Below, one piece after another: positions 1-9,823 of a stretch of 64,000 bases of DNA; position 1 is the stretch's first letter; every line of letters begins with the position of its first letter. The notes beneath the pieces are model-generated. The model was not told the DNA's origin. It saw nothing but the letters and a program-made list of their open reading frames with translations, and made no database searches. The stretch is from Pycnococcus provasolii (taxonomy: Eukaryota; Chlorophyta; Pseudoscourfieldiophyceae; Pseudoscourfieldiales), in the NCBI GenBank assembly GCA_049487715.1, contig CP150585.1, forward strand, positions 186,001 to 250,000, in the 5' to 3' direction. A program made the position numbers and the translations under genes.

Positions 1-486
<486 letters not shown>

Positions 487-536
487 CAAGCAGGAAAAAA
501 GGTTTGACGTTCTCACCAATACATTATGCTTTTAAT

Positions 537-1433
537 TTAGGGGTGGCGCAGCGCAGCCGCGCGTGACGTGAGCATTTCCGTCTCCTGCTCAAGACAGTAA
601 GCGCGTGCTGACATGGCTGCACATCGCGTGGCTGCCGCCTCGATGCGTGTCGCGGCAATGCAAGCCTCCTCAAGTTCCTCCTGCACGCACGTCGCTTGAA
701 GCATGGCGGAGTCCGCGAGTCGACGTGCGGCACCAATGCGAGACTCCTTATTCGCAGCCTGCTCTTTGCACGCGTGCACGGACGCGTGAAGTTCGCACCA
801 CCGCTGAAACGTTTGCGCTAGTTGCGCCGCCGTCGTCGTCGTCGTCGTCGTTGGCGTGTCTGCTGCGGTGGCAGTAGTCGCACTGCCGGCACCGATCTTG
901 GAGCAAAGCGCGAGAAGTTTCGCCGCCTGTCGCATGCTCGTCGTCGTAGTCTTCGTGACGTTGGCAGCAAGGTTCGACTCCGTCTGCGCGAGCGCAAGTC
1001 GTGCATCTGCGCTCTGACGAACCGCCGTCGTCATCTGCTCCCTCAGAATTCGTATGCGTTCTTGCGTGACGGATTGTTTTTGTTCATTCTCCTCGAGCAG
1101 GCTTCGTCGTCGCGCGGCGATCGCCTGGAAGGACAGCAGGCGGTTCATGAAGACGTCATTGTTGTTATTGTTATTAATGTTATTCTCCGGGTGCAAAGGA
1201 GGGGCATCCTCAGGCATAGCAGCAGTGGTATCTTCATGTGCGCGTGCGTGGTCGCCATCGTTCGGGAGAATGGGGACGTCTGGGGCTGCTGAGGGGGAAG
1301 AAGAAGGATCATCACCATCTTGGTTTTTCTCCTCCGACTCCGAGGGTGGTACGGCAGTGGTGCCAGGAGAGGGAGAGGCATCCATGGGACTCGTCGGCAG
1401 GAACTCGAACGCGCGGAATGGCGTCGATGACAT
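537..1433 (-). CDS. hypothetical coiled-coil protein
   Basis: This is an unrecognised 298-residue protein starting at a true ATG (1431-1433). The N-terminal third is Pro/Ser/Asp-rich and probably disordered, ending in an Asn run coded by repeated AAT/AAC codons. From about residue 95 on it is Ala/Glu/Arg/Gln-rich with heptad-like spacing, so a long helix or coiled coil is likely. A Thr run interrupts it near residue 195. It converges tail to tail with the FabG gene (50 bases between stops). There is no signal peptide, membrane segment or known domain by eye. The long open frame and alpha-helical composition support it being real; the function is unknown. Confidence 0.6.
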   Translation of the reverse strand: MSSTPFRAFEFLPTSPMDASPSPGTTAVPPSESEEKNQDGDDPSSSPSAAPDVPILPNDGDHARAHEDTTAAMPEDAPPLHPENNINNNNNNDVFMNRLLSFQAIAARRRSLLEENEQKQSVTQERIRILREQMTTAVRQSADARLALAQTESNLAANVTKTTTTSMRQAAKLLALCSKIGAGSATTATAADTPTTTTTTTAAQLAQTFQRWCELHASVHACKEQAANKESRIGAARRLADSAMLQATCVQEELEEACIAATRIEAAATRCAAMSARAYCLEQETEMLTSRAAALRHP

Positions 1434-2037
1434 GGATCAAAAAGGCGTTTTGCCACTGATGAAGTTTGGGTGGTAAAGTATTTTTCACTTTCTACGGGGG
1501 ACGTGAATGGGGTGAATGAACTACCTGGGGGGGTGGGGTGATTTTGGTTTTCAAAAAATCTGTCACATTTTGCACCATGAGTGGCGCGATTCCTTTCCTT
1601 TTGATTCGTGATGTGAAAATCCAATATTTTTAACAGTTTCAATTTTTAACTAACTTGTTGATGTGCGACACCACCATGCCCTTAAAATGCTTCGGCATAC
1701 TGCTGGTGCCCGTGAGCCCGGCGTCTTCTTCTGCAGATCCTCTCTGGGCTCTGGCCTCTTCTGCGGTCTCCGACAGACGGACTGCCACATTTTCTAAATA
1801 TGACACTCGAGGCTGCTATCTGGAGAGAGAGTACTTGCCGTCGTTTCGACTACTGTGGTGCACGCACGTAAAAAACTAAGTCGCATAAAGAGAAGTGAGG
1901 TAATTATCTGCTTGAATCCGCGGACGCACGTTCGAGTGCTCGACGATGTTTTTATTAGAAGACTCGATTTTATTTAGTCACATTCTCAATTGAGATACCA
2001 GTCGGTTGCTCAAAACGCATCCAAATCCGTCGAAGCA
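1434..2037. other. intergenic, no gene seen
   Basis: This stretch lies between the start of the coiled-coil gene and the stop of the large surface-protein gene, so it should hold the promoter of the former and the 3' end of the latter. Short open frames are present but none looks like a protein. Confidence 0.5.
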
Positions 2038-5000
2038 TCAAACCAACGGCGGCGGTGGACTCGGCGGCGGTGGACTCGGCGCCCACGGAGGAGGGGGCAG
2101 TCCTGGCGGAGGTGACGCAGGGAGCGTGTCCGTAAACCGATCCGCGGGCTGGTTCGTGCCGTTGTCCGCCCCAGACGCGGCGTCGAACGTGCACGCGTAG
2201 AAGTACGAACTGCCGTGCACGTTGTTCGATGCCTCCGTCGCTTGATTGCCCTCGAAGGTGCAGCTGTAGAATTTTGAGTCAAGGCTGAGTTCATCAAGGA
2301 CTGCACCGCCTGTACTTCCCGTGTTGCGTACAAATGTGCACGAATGGAAGCGGGCTTCGTGCAACCATACGTGGACTGCACGACTATCATTGTCTGCGAA
2401 GTAGCAGTCTACAAAGTCTGTTGTCCTGCCAGTTTGATAATTATAAACAGAAACTGCAGGGCTTCCTTGGTGGTTCTCAAAGCGACAATTCTTCACTTGA
2501 TGCTTACCATCATACCAAGCAGAATTACCAGAATTACCAGGATATAAATCTAACCTAAGCGCCCACGAGTTTGAATCACCAGCACGTCCATTGCGACGAA
2601 AGATGCTGTGCGACACAGAAAGAGGTGCACGAGGACCGTATACTGTCACCAATGGATCATAATTGCTATTATCTTCGAATATGGCATCGCGTATCACGGT
2701 GCGACGCACGTATTGTGTATAAAGAGCCTTATTTGCGTTCCGAATCACGAGCTGGGCAAGTTCTACGTCCAAGAGGTGCGACGGACCGTCGCGGGTCACG
2801 TAGAAGAGATTTCCGCCGCTGCCATCAATCACGCACCGCGTATCAGGAAGCGACGCGTCTACCGGCGGCGTCGAGCACGCGCCGATGATGCGCACGGATC
2901 GCCATATGTTGATTTGGTTGCTTCCTGAGGGCCATGTGAGGGTGCCATCTCCACTTCCTCCTCGTCGAGGGTCATCGGTGATGTATACGGTGTCCGCTCC
3001 ATCCGTCTTTTCGTGCAGCTCTGCCTTCAGATCGTTGTACGTTGCGACATAAGCGACGCCTGATGGCAGGCTAGCTGGCAGCGAGGGAAGCGGCGGAAGC
3101 GTTGGCGGTGGCGGAGGAGGAGGAGGCGGAGACGAGGCTGGCGGTGCAGTTGGCGGCGGTGGACTCGGCGGCGGTGGACTCGGCGCCCACGGAGGAGGGG
3201 GCAGTCCTGGCGGAGGTGACGCAGGGAGCGTGTCCGTAAACCGATCCGCGGGCTGGTTCGTGCCGTTGTCCGCCCCAGACGCGGCGTCGAACGTGCACGC
3301 GTAGAAGTACGAACTGCCGTGCACGTTGTTCGATGCCTCCGTCGCTTGATTGCCCTCGAAGGTGCAGCTGTAGAATTTTGAGTCAAGGCTGAGTTCATCA
3401 AGGACTGCACCGCCTGTACTTCCCGTGTTGCGTACAAATGTGCACGAATGGAAGCGGGCTTCGTGCAACCATACGTGGACTGCACGACTATCATTGTCTG
3501 CGAAGTAGCAGTCTACAAAGTCTGTTGTCCTGCCAGTTTGATAATTATAAACAGAAACTGCAGGGCTTCCTTGGTGGTTCTCAAAGCGACAATTCTTCAC
3601 TTGATGCTTACCATCATACCAAGCAGAATTACCAGAATTACCAGGATATAAATCTAACCTAAGCGCCCACGAGTTTGAATCACCAGCACGTCCATTGCGA
3701 CGAAAGATGCTGTGCGACACAGAAAGAGGTGCACGAGGACCGTATACTGTCACCAATGGATCATAATTGCTATTATCTTCGAATATGGCATCGCGTATCA
3801 CGGTGCGACGCACGTATTGTGTATAAAGAGCCTTATTTGCGTTCCGAATCACGAGCTGGGCAAGTTCTACGTCCAAGAGGTGCGACGGACCGTCGCGGGT
3901 CACGTAGAAGAGATTTCCGCCGCTGCCATCAATCACGCACCGCGTATCAGGAAGCGACGCGTCTACCGGCGGCGTCGAGCACGCGCCGATGATGCGCACG
4001 GATCGCCATATGTTGATTTGGTTGCTTCCTGAGGGCCATGTGAGGGTGCCATCTCCACTTCCTCCTCGTCGAGGGTCATCGGTGATGTATACGGTGTCCG
4101 CTCCATCCGTCTTTTCGTGCAGCTCTGCCTTCAGATCGTTGTACGTTGCGACATAAGCGACGCCTGACGGCAAGCTAGCTGGCAGGGAGGGAAGCGGCGG
4201 AAGCGTTGGCGGTGGCGGAGGAGGAGAAGGCGGTGGCAGCGAAGCTGGCGGCAGTCCCGTTGGTGGTGGACTCGGCGGCGGTGGACTCGGCGCCCACGGA
4301 GGAGGGGGCAGTCCTGGCGGAGGTGACGCAGGGAGCGTGTCCGTAAACCGATCCGCGGGCTGGTTCGTGCCGTTGTCCGCCCCAGACGCGGCGTCGAACG
4401 TGCACGCGTAGAAGTACGAACTGCCGTGCACGTTGTTCGATGCCTCCGTCGCTTGATTGCCCTCGAAGGTGCAGCTGTAGAATTTTGAGTCAAGGCTGAG
4501 TTCATCAAGGACTGCACCGCCTGTACTTCCCGTGTTGCGTACAAATGTGCACGAATGGAAGCGGGCTTCGTGCAACCATACGTGGACTGCACGACTATCA
4601 TTGTCTGCGAAGTAGCAGTCTACAAAGTCTGTTGTCCTGCCAGTTTGATAATTATAAACAGAAACTGCAGGGCTTCCTTGGTGGTTCTCAAAGCGACAAT
4701 TCTTTACTTGATGCTTACCATCATACCAAGCAGAATTACCAGAATTACCAGGATATAAATCTAACCTAAGCGCCCACGAGTTTGAATCACCAGCACGTCC
4801 ATTGCGACGAAAGATGCTGTGCGACACAGAAAGAGGTGCACGAGGACCGTATACTGTCACCAATGGATCATAATTGCTATTATCTTCGAATATGGCATCG
4901 CGTATCACGGTGCGACGCACGTATTGTGTATAAAGAGCCTTATTTGCGTTCCGAATCACGAGCTGGGCAAGTTCTACGTCCAAGAGGTGCGACGGACCGT

Positions 5001-8000
5001 CGCGGGTCACGTAGAAGAGATTTCCGCCGCTGCCATCAATCACGCACCGCGTATCAGGAAGCGACGCGTCTACCGGCGGCGTCGAGCACGCGCCGAGGAT
5101 GCGCACGGATCGCCATATGTTGATTTGGTTGCTTCCTGAGGGCCATGTGAGGGTGCCATCTCCACTTCCTCCTCGTCGAGGGTCATCGGTGATGTATACG
5201 GTGTCCGCTCCATCCGTCTTTTCGTGCAGCTCTGCCTTCAGATCGTTGTACGTTGCGACATAAGCGACGCCTGACGGCAGGCTAGCTGGCAGCGACGGCA
5301 GAGGCGGTGGTGGACTCGGCGGCGGCGGCGGCGGCGGCGGCGGCGAAGCCAGCTGATCGCTGATGGTGAAGGAGGCATACGTTGCACTCTTGCTCACACC
5401 TTTGTTGGGATCGCTCAGGTAGTCAACGAAGGTACATGCGTAGAAGAAAGCGGAGGAGGTAGTAGATGAGGAACTGCCAAAGACCCTCACATTGTGCCCA
5501 CCGTCTGCTCCAATCAATGCATTATTGCCCTGAAACGTGCACAATGTCAAAGTTGACGAGGATCCATCCCACACGTGCAACGCACCTCCATATCTCTGTT
5601 TAGAATTGAGGTGGTTGTGGTGGTCAGTTAGTGTTCGATATCATTTGATATTCCTTCAGCCATCTTCATCATCACACTGTGGGTTGTGCACCATAAAGGA
5701 CGATCACAAGAAACGAGAAAGCGAATACAACAGATGATAGATACGTACCGCTTCGTTGTACTCGAAAGTGCACGACGTAAAACTCGAATCTGTGTCTCGA
5801 GTGAGAACTGCACCTCCCCGCTATGATGATGATAGGTGTAGTCGACATATGTCGTCCGATTGTATTAGAGTTTTGGTGTGAGTGTAAGCGAGGGAAGATG
5901 GAGAGCAGCATTATCAATTGTCAGTCATATATAATCAGGCAAACAGACGCAATGCATTGCTGTGCCTCCCTGGAAAAGTGGAAAAGTGCAGAAAGGTAGG
6001 CATGAACGGGGCAATGGTAGGAGAGAACGTACCGGAGAGCCTGGTGACTCAGCCTTATTTCCAAGGAACCGGCACGAAGAGAATGTCGCCTTACTGCTAG
6101 AAGATGCAGACACAGCACCACCGTTTTCTAAAACTGTATTATTCAAGAAAATGACATCCTCAAAGCGCGTCGCACCCGTCTGGTAGGCATAGACAGCGCC
6201 GCCATCATCAGTAATCCCTGTCTTCTTGCCATTCACGAGGGCCAGCTTCTCGAACACAACCTCTGCCGTACTGCCTGGAGTCGTCGAAACCTGGAAATGT
6301 CGGTCCAGCTGCCGCGCATCTAACTTGCAAGTCCCAGCCGATACAGTCCCGGATATCATGAGAGACGTCGACGAGCACACACCCACGATTCGCACAGGAC
6401 GCGTGATTTGCATTCCACCTGCCGGCACGGTACCATCTGCCGGAAACACGATGTCGTTGATCATGTACACGATGCTTGCTCCGGTCGCCTGTTGATGCAA
6501 AAGTGTCTTGAGCTCGGCAAACGTGCTTGCCGTCGCGGCACCCGCGGGTATTGGCATGCCAGGAGGAGGAGGCGACGCCAGATTATCGTAGATGGCGAAG
6601 TAGGATGCACCACATGCCTGACTATCACATTTCCTCACGCCTTTATTCGGATCACTCAGGTAGTCGACAAAATTGCACGCAAAGAACAGTGCAGATGATG
6701 ACAATCCCCAAACGTACACGTTGTGCCCATTGTCAGGTATTAACTCTCCAGATGCTGGACTCATGACATAATTTCCTTCAAAAGTGCATTGAGTAAAGGT
6801 CGTCAGCGGATTTTGCACAGAGACAGCGCCTCCATAGGTATTGGCCCAAATTTTACCTCTCACGAGGGCCAGCTTCTCGAATACAACCTCGGCCGCACTG
6901 TCTTGGATGACCACATCAAAGTGCCTATTCATTTCGTTCGCATCTAGCATACACGTCCCAGCCGCCACCGTGCCGGATACCACCAGCGACGTCGACGAGC
7001 ACGCACCTACGATTCGAACCGGTCGCGTGATTTGTATTCCACCTGTCGGCACGGTACCATCTGCCGGAAACACGATGTCGTTGATCATGTACACGATGCT
7101 TGCTCCGGTCGCCTGTTGATGCAAAAGTGTCTTGAGCTCGGCAAACGTGCTCGCCGTCGCAGCACCAGCGGGTATCGGCATGCCAGGAGGTGGTGCACTT
7201 GGCGGCATCGGCGGACTTGGTGCCGGCGTCGTGCACGTTGTTCCCATCCATCCGCTCGCACAGCGGCACGTCCACCCGCTTGCGCCCAATACGATCGAAC
7301 GCCCACCAGGTGGGAGGCAGCTTGCCAAGGTAGGCTTCGTCGCGTGGCACTCACTGGCAGCGATGGCACGCTCGGAGGTATCGGCGCTCAGGTAGACATT
7401 TCCGGTAACTTGGGTCTTGGTGGCTGTGACGCGCACCGCACCTCCGTTTGTGGTGAGGTGCAGAGTGTGCGGCGGCGGCGACGCAAGCACGCCGAGCGTT
7501 CCATTAGCCGTCAGAGCCACCGCGGGGAACTTGGTTCCCGTGAGTTGAGCATACGGCTGCTCCTGCGAAAGCCTCCTTCTCCTTCGTATTTTTCCTTTGT
7601 CTAAGTCGCACATGTCGTCGACTCCTGCCCACGCGGGCGTTGCTAAGATATCTCTTCTGCGACGTCTTCCGGTGCAGACCTCAAAAGCACCCGCCTCCCC
7701 GCTTGGGCCGGCTGCGCACGAGCACTTGAACGCGGTACCGTCCCAGAGCAGTCTTCTTTCCTCTTTCGCAGCGGCGGTACATATGGGCGGTGCAGGTACG
7801 CACGAGGCCGCCGAGGCAACAAGCATGCCGCCACCACTACTGAACTGCGGAACTTGAACAAAGCACTCGTTCGAGATCAAGAGCGAACCACCGAAAATGA
7901 CTGTTTTGAGCGCGTGAACTTGAATGGGTCCCCCCGTGCCTGGCACACCAAGATTCACGTGGCCCGACGCGTCTATGGAGACGGGATTCGAAGCAGGGGC

Positions 8001-8096
8001 GACGGTGCGCAGAGAGAAAGTTGGATTCAACGAGGCACTGTTCAAAGGCACGTGAGCGACAAGGAGCAGGAGCAGGAGCAGGGTCGCCATGTCCAT
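2038..8096 (-). CDS. secreted modular beta-helix, proline-rich cell-surface protein (three exons)
   Basis: I join three exons, 8096-6033, 5820-5749 and 5595-2038, with phase-0 GT-AG introns of 212 and 153 nt (both donors GTACGT). The product is 1,897 residues. It starts with a signal peptide (MDMA then seven Leu), then a Cys-containing N-terminal region, an EGF-like stretch (CRCASGWMGTTC), two right-handed beta-helix modules of one type (the second spans both introns) and three nearly identical modules of a second type. The modules are full of xxCTFxGN and GGAV turns as in chlamydial Pmp-like repeats, and are separated by SPPPP linkers typical of algal hydroxyproline-rich glycoproteins. It ends in SPPPPLV with no membrane anchor. 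It is probably a wall, scale or adhesion glycoprotein. No enzymatic motif was seen. Confidence 0.8.
2040..5300 (-). repeat. three tandem 1.1-kb coding repeats, nearly identical
   Basis: The second module type of the surface protein is present three times with a period of 1,104-1,107 bp (identical landmarks at 2334, 3438 and 4545). Differences are scattered single bases, for example T at 4704 where the other copies have C, and G at 5097 where they have T. They cluster in the proline linkers. The protein copies differ by one Leu/Ile and the linker. The near identity over silent positions implies very recent expansion or gene conversion. Confidence 0.92.
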
Positions 8097-8805
8097 GCGA
8101 GGAATGGTTGCTTATTTCTTCGTGGTTTTGGTGAGGGGAGGGTCGTTCCGTTCGACCCCTCCGTACTGCCCCATGGAATCTGGAGTCATTGGGACCGGGG
8201 AGTGGGGATGCAGGATTGGTCGGAAATTTATGTCCTGGGGGCACTGGGCCCGTTTTCCCTGGGGCCTTCGGGGCCTACCTATTATGGCTCCTGTACTGTA
8301 CCTATTGTACCTGGTGTTGCGCCTTCGAGGCGGCGGAGAGAAGGGCAAATCTCCCGCCAGGAGAGGAGCAGAAAGAGGAGGTGCAGAAATGGAACGGGTG
8401 CGTATGGAAGGAGGGGGAGGACCGGAGGAGAGAACCCACAGTACAGCGTAGACGTGGTGAGGCGCTTGGCACAACATGCTTCATGGGTTCACTATGAGAC
8501 AGAAGATACCCAAATGACCCAAGAAGAAGTAGAACGGAGTTGGTGGTCTGAGGGCATGATAGGCAGGGAGTGGTGTCGCGAATATGGAAACAGTGGTCTC
8601 GTCGTTCATGCAGTTGCGGCGGGTGTGACCCTCGTGGTTCGGCCCGTAGTCACACGCCTCCTCTTCCCACTCCTCGTTCCCGAATTTGCACTGTTCGAGT
8701 CTTTTGGTGAGGGCTCCCGTGACGGGAGGAACTCGGGGTCAGTAGTATTTTGGGGGTTTGGGAGGAGAGGAATCAAATGTTGTTCACACACACTTTCTAG
8801 TTTAT
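8097..8805. other. intergenic; upstream region of the surface-protein gene, possible coding scrap
   Basis: This holds the presumed promoter of the surface-protein gene. The plus strand keeps an open frame from about 8450 to 8770 with protein-like composition (an acidic stretch, then a hydrophobic one), but there is no homology I recognise, no clear start, and it runs into the mobile element. It could be the remnant of a host gene. Confidence 0.3.
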
Positions 8806-8964
8806 TGTACGATTCTACCGAAAGGTTTAGTCGGGGTAAACGGTATATATATATAAAGAGGGAGACCACCTTAAACCCTAGCAGCCGAGCCACCCCGCGG
8901 CTCGGCACCTCAGAGGGGGCCCTCTACCGTTTACCCCGACTAAACCTTTCGGTAGAATCGTACA
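8806..8964. repeat. 40-nt arm inverted repeat (large hairpin)
   Basis: Bases 8806-8845 are the perfect reverse complement of 8925-8964, separated by 79 bases that include an alternating TA stretch. The inner arm belongs to the left terminal repeat of the reverse-transcriptase element; the outer arm is an extra inverted copy outside it. Confidence 0.85.
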
Positions 8965-9018
8965 TAAACCCGAGGACCCAAACAATTCTGCCATCTTAGA
9001 CTCCACCTGCAGCACCGT
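8858..9018 (+). repeat. left terminal inverted repeat of the RT element
   Basis: 161 bases matching the reverse complement of 16300-16460, reading GAGGGAGACC from the outside. Identity ends cleanly at both sides. It contains the motif AAACCCTAG and the start of the 40-nt hairpin. Confidence 0.88.
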
Positions 9019-9294
9019 TGGCCAGGGCCCGGCACTTCGCTGCCTTCACCTCGTCCACCTGGAAAAGGCCCTTCTCGCTGTCCACCACCAAGCCCAGGTG
9101 CACCAAGCGACGGGTAGGCTCCCACACGCACTTCTCGCGCTGCAGGGACAAACCCAGCTCCGCTGCCAGCTCCGTGAACTTGTCCCGCAGCTGGGTGGTT
9201 TCTTTCTTCGTTTTCGCCATCAGAAGGAAGTCGTCCATGTACACCAGCATGCGTGCTCCCCGCTGGCGCCGAGCCTTCTTCGGTAGCCTGCTCA
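8996..9294 (-). pseudogene. reverse transcriptase fragment, C-terminal part (YMDD)
   Basis: This encodes the catalytic MLVYMDDFLLMAK strand followed by a helix and LVHLGLVVDSEKGLFQV, the usual region after motif C in DIRS- and Ty3-type enzymes. The frame ends at a stop inside the terminal inverted repeat. Removing the copia insertion and one copy of the 5-bp duplication puts this frame directly in phase with the N-terminal part at 15784-16251, so the two were a single frame before the insertion. Confidence 0.8.
9290..9294 (+). repeat. target-site duplication GCTCA, left copy
   Basis: GCTCA directly precedes the TG of the left LTR and is repeated at 15779-15783 directly after the CA of the right LTR, as expected for a 5-bp staggered integrase cut. 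Confidence 0.92.
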
Positions 9295-9823
9295 TGACTG
9301 AAACCCAAGTACTCCAACAACAGCCGTGCCACCTTAAGTGACCTTAAATACAAGGCACACTGGAGTCGGTGTAGAGTAGTGATAACCACTGTGAGTGGCC
9401 GCCACTAATTAAGACTTGAACTCCCCTCTGACTACGAATCGAGTAGACAGAAGAAAAGGAATGAATCGTTTACAAGGTTCATCGGACGAGCCCATTTAGT
9501 GGCTCGCCTACAGGATGCCTCTGGGCCGTCCGAGGGCCTCAAGAGACACCTCTTCACCACCGTAGACGTGGTGATAAGGCCCTCAATCAAATCTCATCCA
9601 AAACCAACTCAATCTATGTCCCCACAGACAAATCCAGCGTCCGGGAGCCGCCACTCCTTCACACCATGTCACAAACCCACGTGGCGGAACTCCGAAACCA
9701 AACTCACCCAGAAACCCTAAACGTAACCCTAGACCTAACCCTAGATCCAACCCTAACCCTAAACAAAACCCTAATCCTAGAAACCCCAAATCAGAACCTG
9801 CGAGAACCAAACGCCCTCGCTCA
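9295..9823 (-). repeat. LTR (3' LTR in element orientation)
   Basis: 529 bases, on the plus strand TGACTGAAACCC to CCCTCGCTCA, matching 15250-15778 at every position I compared. Bases 9714-9780 are a run of CCCTAA-like telomeric repeats. The stop codon of the polyprotein is the first three bases of this LTR. Confidence 0.95.
9714..9780 (+). repeat. telomere-like CCCTAA array inside the LTR
   Basis: A degenerate series of AACCCTAA, AACCCTAG and related units. The same array is at 15669-15735 in the other LTR. Confidence 0.8.

Noticed and set aside
1655-1879. 74-codon open frame
   Set aside because: It starts with TTG, has no homology or typical composition, and lies in an intergenic gap.
2040-5300. 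CRISPR array or prokaryotic origin
   Set aside because: The repeats are 1.1 kb and coding; spliceosomal introns, FG nucleoporin, IFT43 and AP2 exclude a prokaryote.
7854-8999. 381-codon open frame on the plus strand across the surface-protein start
   Set aside because: Its first part is antisense to the signal peptide exon and its end lies in the terminal repeat; only the 8450-8770 portion is kept as a weak observation.
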